Positions 63,704 through 64,000 of a stretch of 64,000 nucleotides of DNA are shown here, in pieces. Source of the DNA: Paenibacillus taihuensis (lineage in GTDB: Bacteria > Bacillota > Bacilli > Paenibacillales > Paenibacillaceae). Every line of letters begins with the position of its first letter. Positions within the stretch are counted from its first letter, which is position 1. The notes beneath the pieces were generated by a model that worked only from the letters and a program-made list of their open reading frames with translations, did no database searches and had not been told where the DNA came from. The stretch lies in assembly GCF_003386535.1 (NCBI RefSeq), contig NZ_QTTN01000013.1, forward strand, positions 83,267-147,266. Reading direction: 5' to 3'. The translations under genes and the position numbers were made by a program.

Positions 63704-64000
63704 TTATGGGAATGTGAGATGGTTCGCCAAATAGACCACCCATTCGGGAGGCAAAGCAGCAAAGCTGATCAATCGGTCAAACTCAACAAAAGACAACCGT
63801 GCACTTGGGTGAACCTGGCTATTCCCTTGCATGTACACGAACTGAAGCAGCACGTACACAATCAATGCGGTGTACAACTGACCATATACAGCGTTCGGTG
63901 TCCTTCCAAATAGCGTAGGCACATTCAAATGCTGTTTAATCCACCGGAAAAACACTTCAATTTGCCAGCGTTGTCGGTAGATTTCAGCAATCCGCTCCGC
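63704..64000 (-). mobile_element. IS4-type transposase, C-terminal part (insertion sequence at edge)
   Basis: Minus-strand coding sequence enters from the right edge as AERIAEIYRQRWQIEVFFRWI, which is the C-terminal DDE-region motif (Y-R-x-R-W-x-I-E, with the catalytic Glu) of IS4-family transposases. It runs to a stop at 63704 after about 98 codons, ending in PEWVVYLANHLTFP. The rest of the element lies outside the window. No terminal inverted repeat could be defined in the roughly 80 bp between the manA terminator and the stop. Confidence 0.85.

Overview
The window comes from a spore-forming, low-to-moderate-GC Gram-positive bacterium, most likely Paenibacillus or a close relative in Paenibacillaceae. 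The evidence is a GerA-type germination protein at the left edge, SLH-anchored secreted glycanase, YesM/YesN-type two-component systems, a SigI/RsgI pair, a T-box ilv-leu operon, an infC-rpmI-rplT cluster with an AUU-start infC, and ytqA-ytqB. No rRNA or tRNA genes were seen. All calls come from reading the sequence and recognising families; no database search was run.

Layout. (1) 1-13.5 kb, minus strand: the N-terminal half of a spore germination protein, then a polysaccharide-uptake locus transcribed as sensor kinase, AraC-type response regulator, solute-binding lipoprotein, two ABC permeases and a 1,883-residue secreted GH5 enzyme with CBM-like repeats and SLH domains. A perfect cre match lies at the binding-protein promoter. 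(2) 13.5-17.7 kb: a small unknown gene with a LexA/DinR-like box inside its promoter; a helix-turn-helix protein; an arsenic operon arsR-aqpS-arsC-arsI with two identical-architecture operators; a decayed lipoprotein gene; and a four-copy palindromic repeat array. (3) 17.7-22.8 kb: sugar-type oxidoreductase, TIM-barrel isomerase/epimerase, PhyH dioxygenase with a divergent AraC regulator, and an aldo/keto reductase without the usual lysine. (4) 23-34.2 kb: a second carbohydrate locus (LacI regulator, binding protein, two permeases, two GH116-like enzymes, and a nucleotidyltransferase-GrpB fusion); one permease gene is frameshifted. (5) 34.6-38.8 kb: YuiH-like molybdopterin oxidoreductase, isochorismatase-like hydrolase, MFS transporter, and a leucyl aminopeptidase gene broken by a perfect 71-bp tandem duplication. 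(6) 38.9-43.9 kb: sigI-rsgI followed by a degenerate RsbT-like protein and a histidine kinase whose N-terminus looks like the RsbT-binding domain of RsbU. (7) 44-53 kb: T-box-controlled ilvB-ilvN-ilvC-leuA, then a two-component system, then leuB. (8) 53-64 kb: housekeeping genes (rplT, rpmI, infC, two glycosyltransferases, PAP2 phosphatase, trmB, ytqA, ytqB, VOC protein, manA) and the C-terminal part of an IS4-type transposase at the right edge.

How the parts work together. The two sugar loci each pair an uptake ABC transporter (no ATPase in the window, so probably a shared MsmX-type one) with its own enzyme and regulator. The arsenic operon appears to combine arsenate reduction, a channel in place of an efflux pump, and C-As bond cleavage. 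The most unusual arrangement is the RsbT-like/RsbU_N-PAS-histidine kinase pair, which suggests that a stressosome-type output has been rewired to a phosphorelay.

Several genes are damaged in this assembly (permease at 31.3 kb, aminopeptidase at 38.4 kb, lipoprotein at 17.2 kb). Whether the first two are real mutations or assembly errors cannot be settled from the sequence alone.
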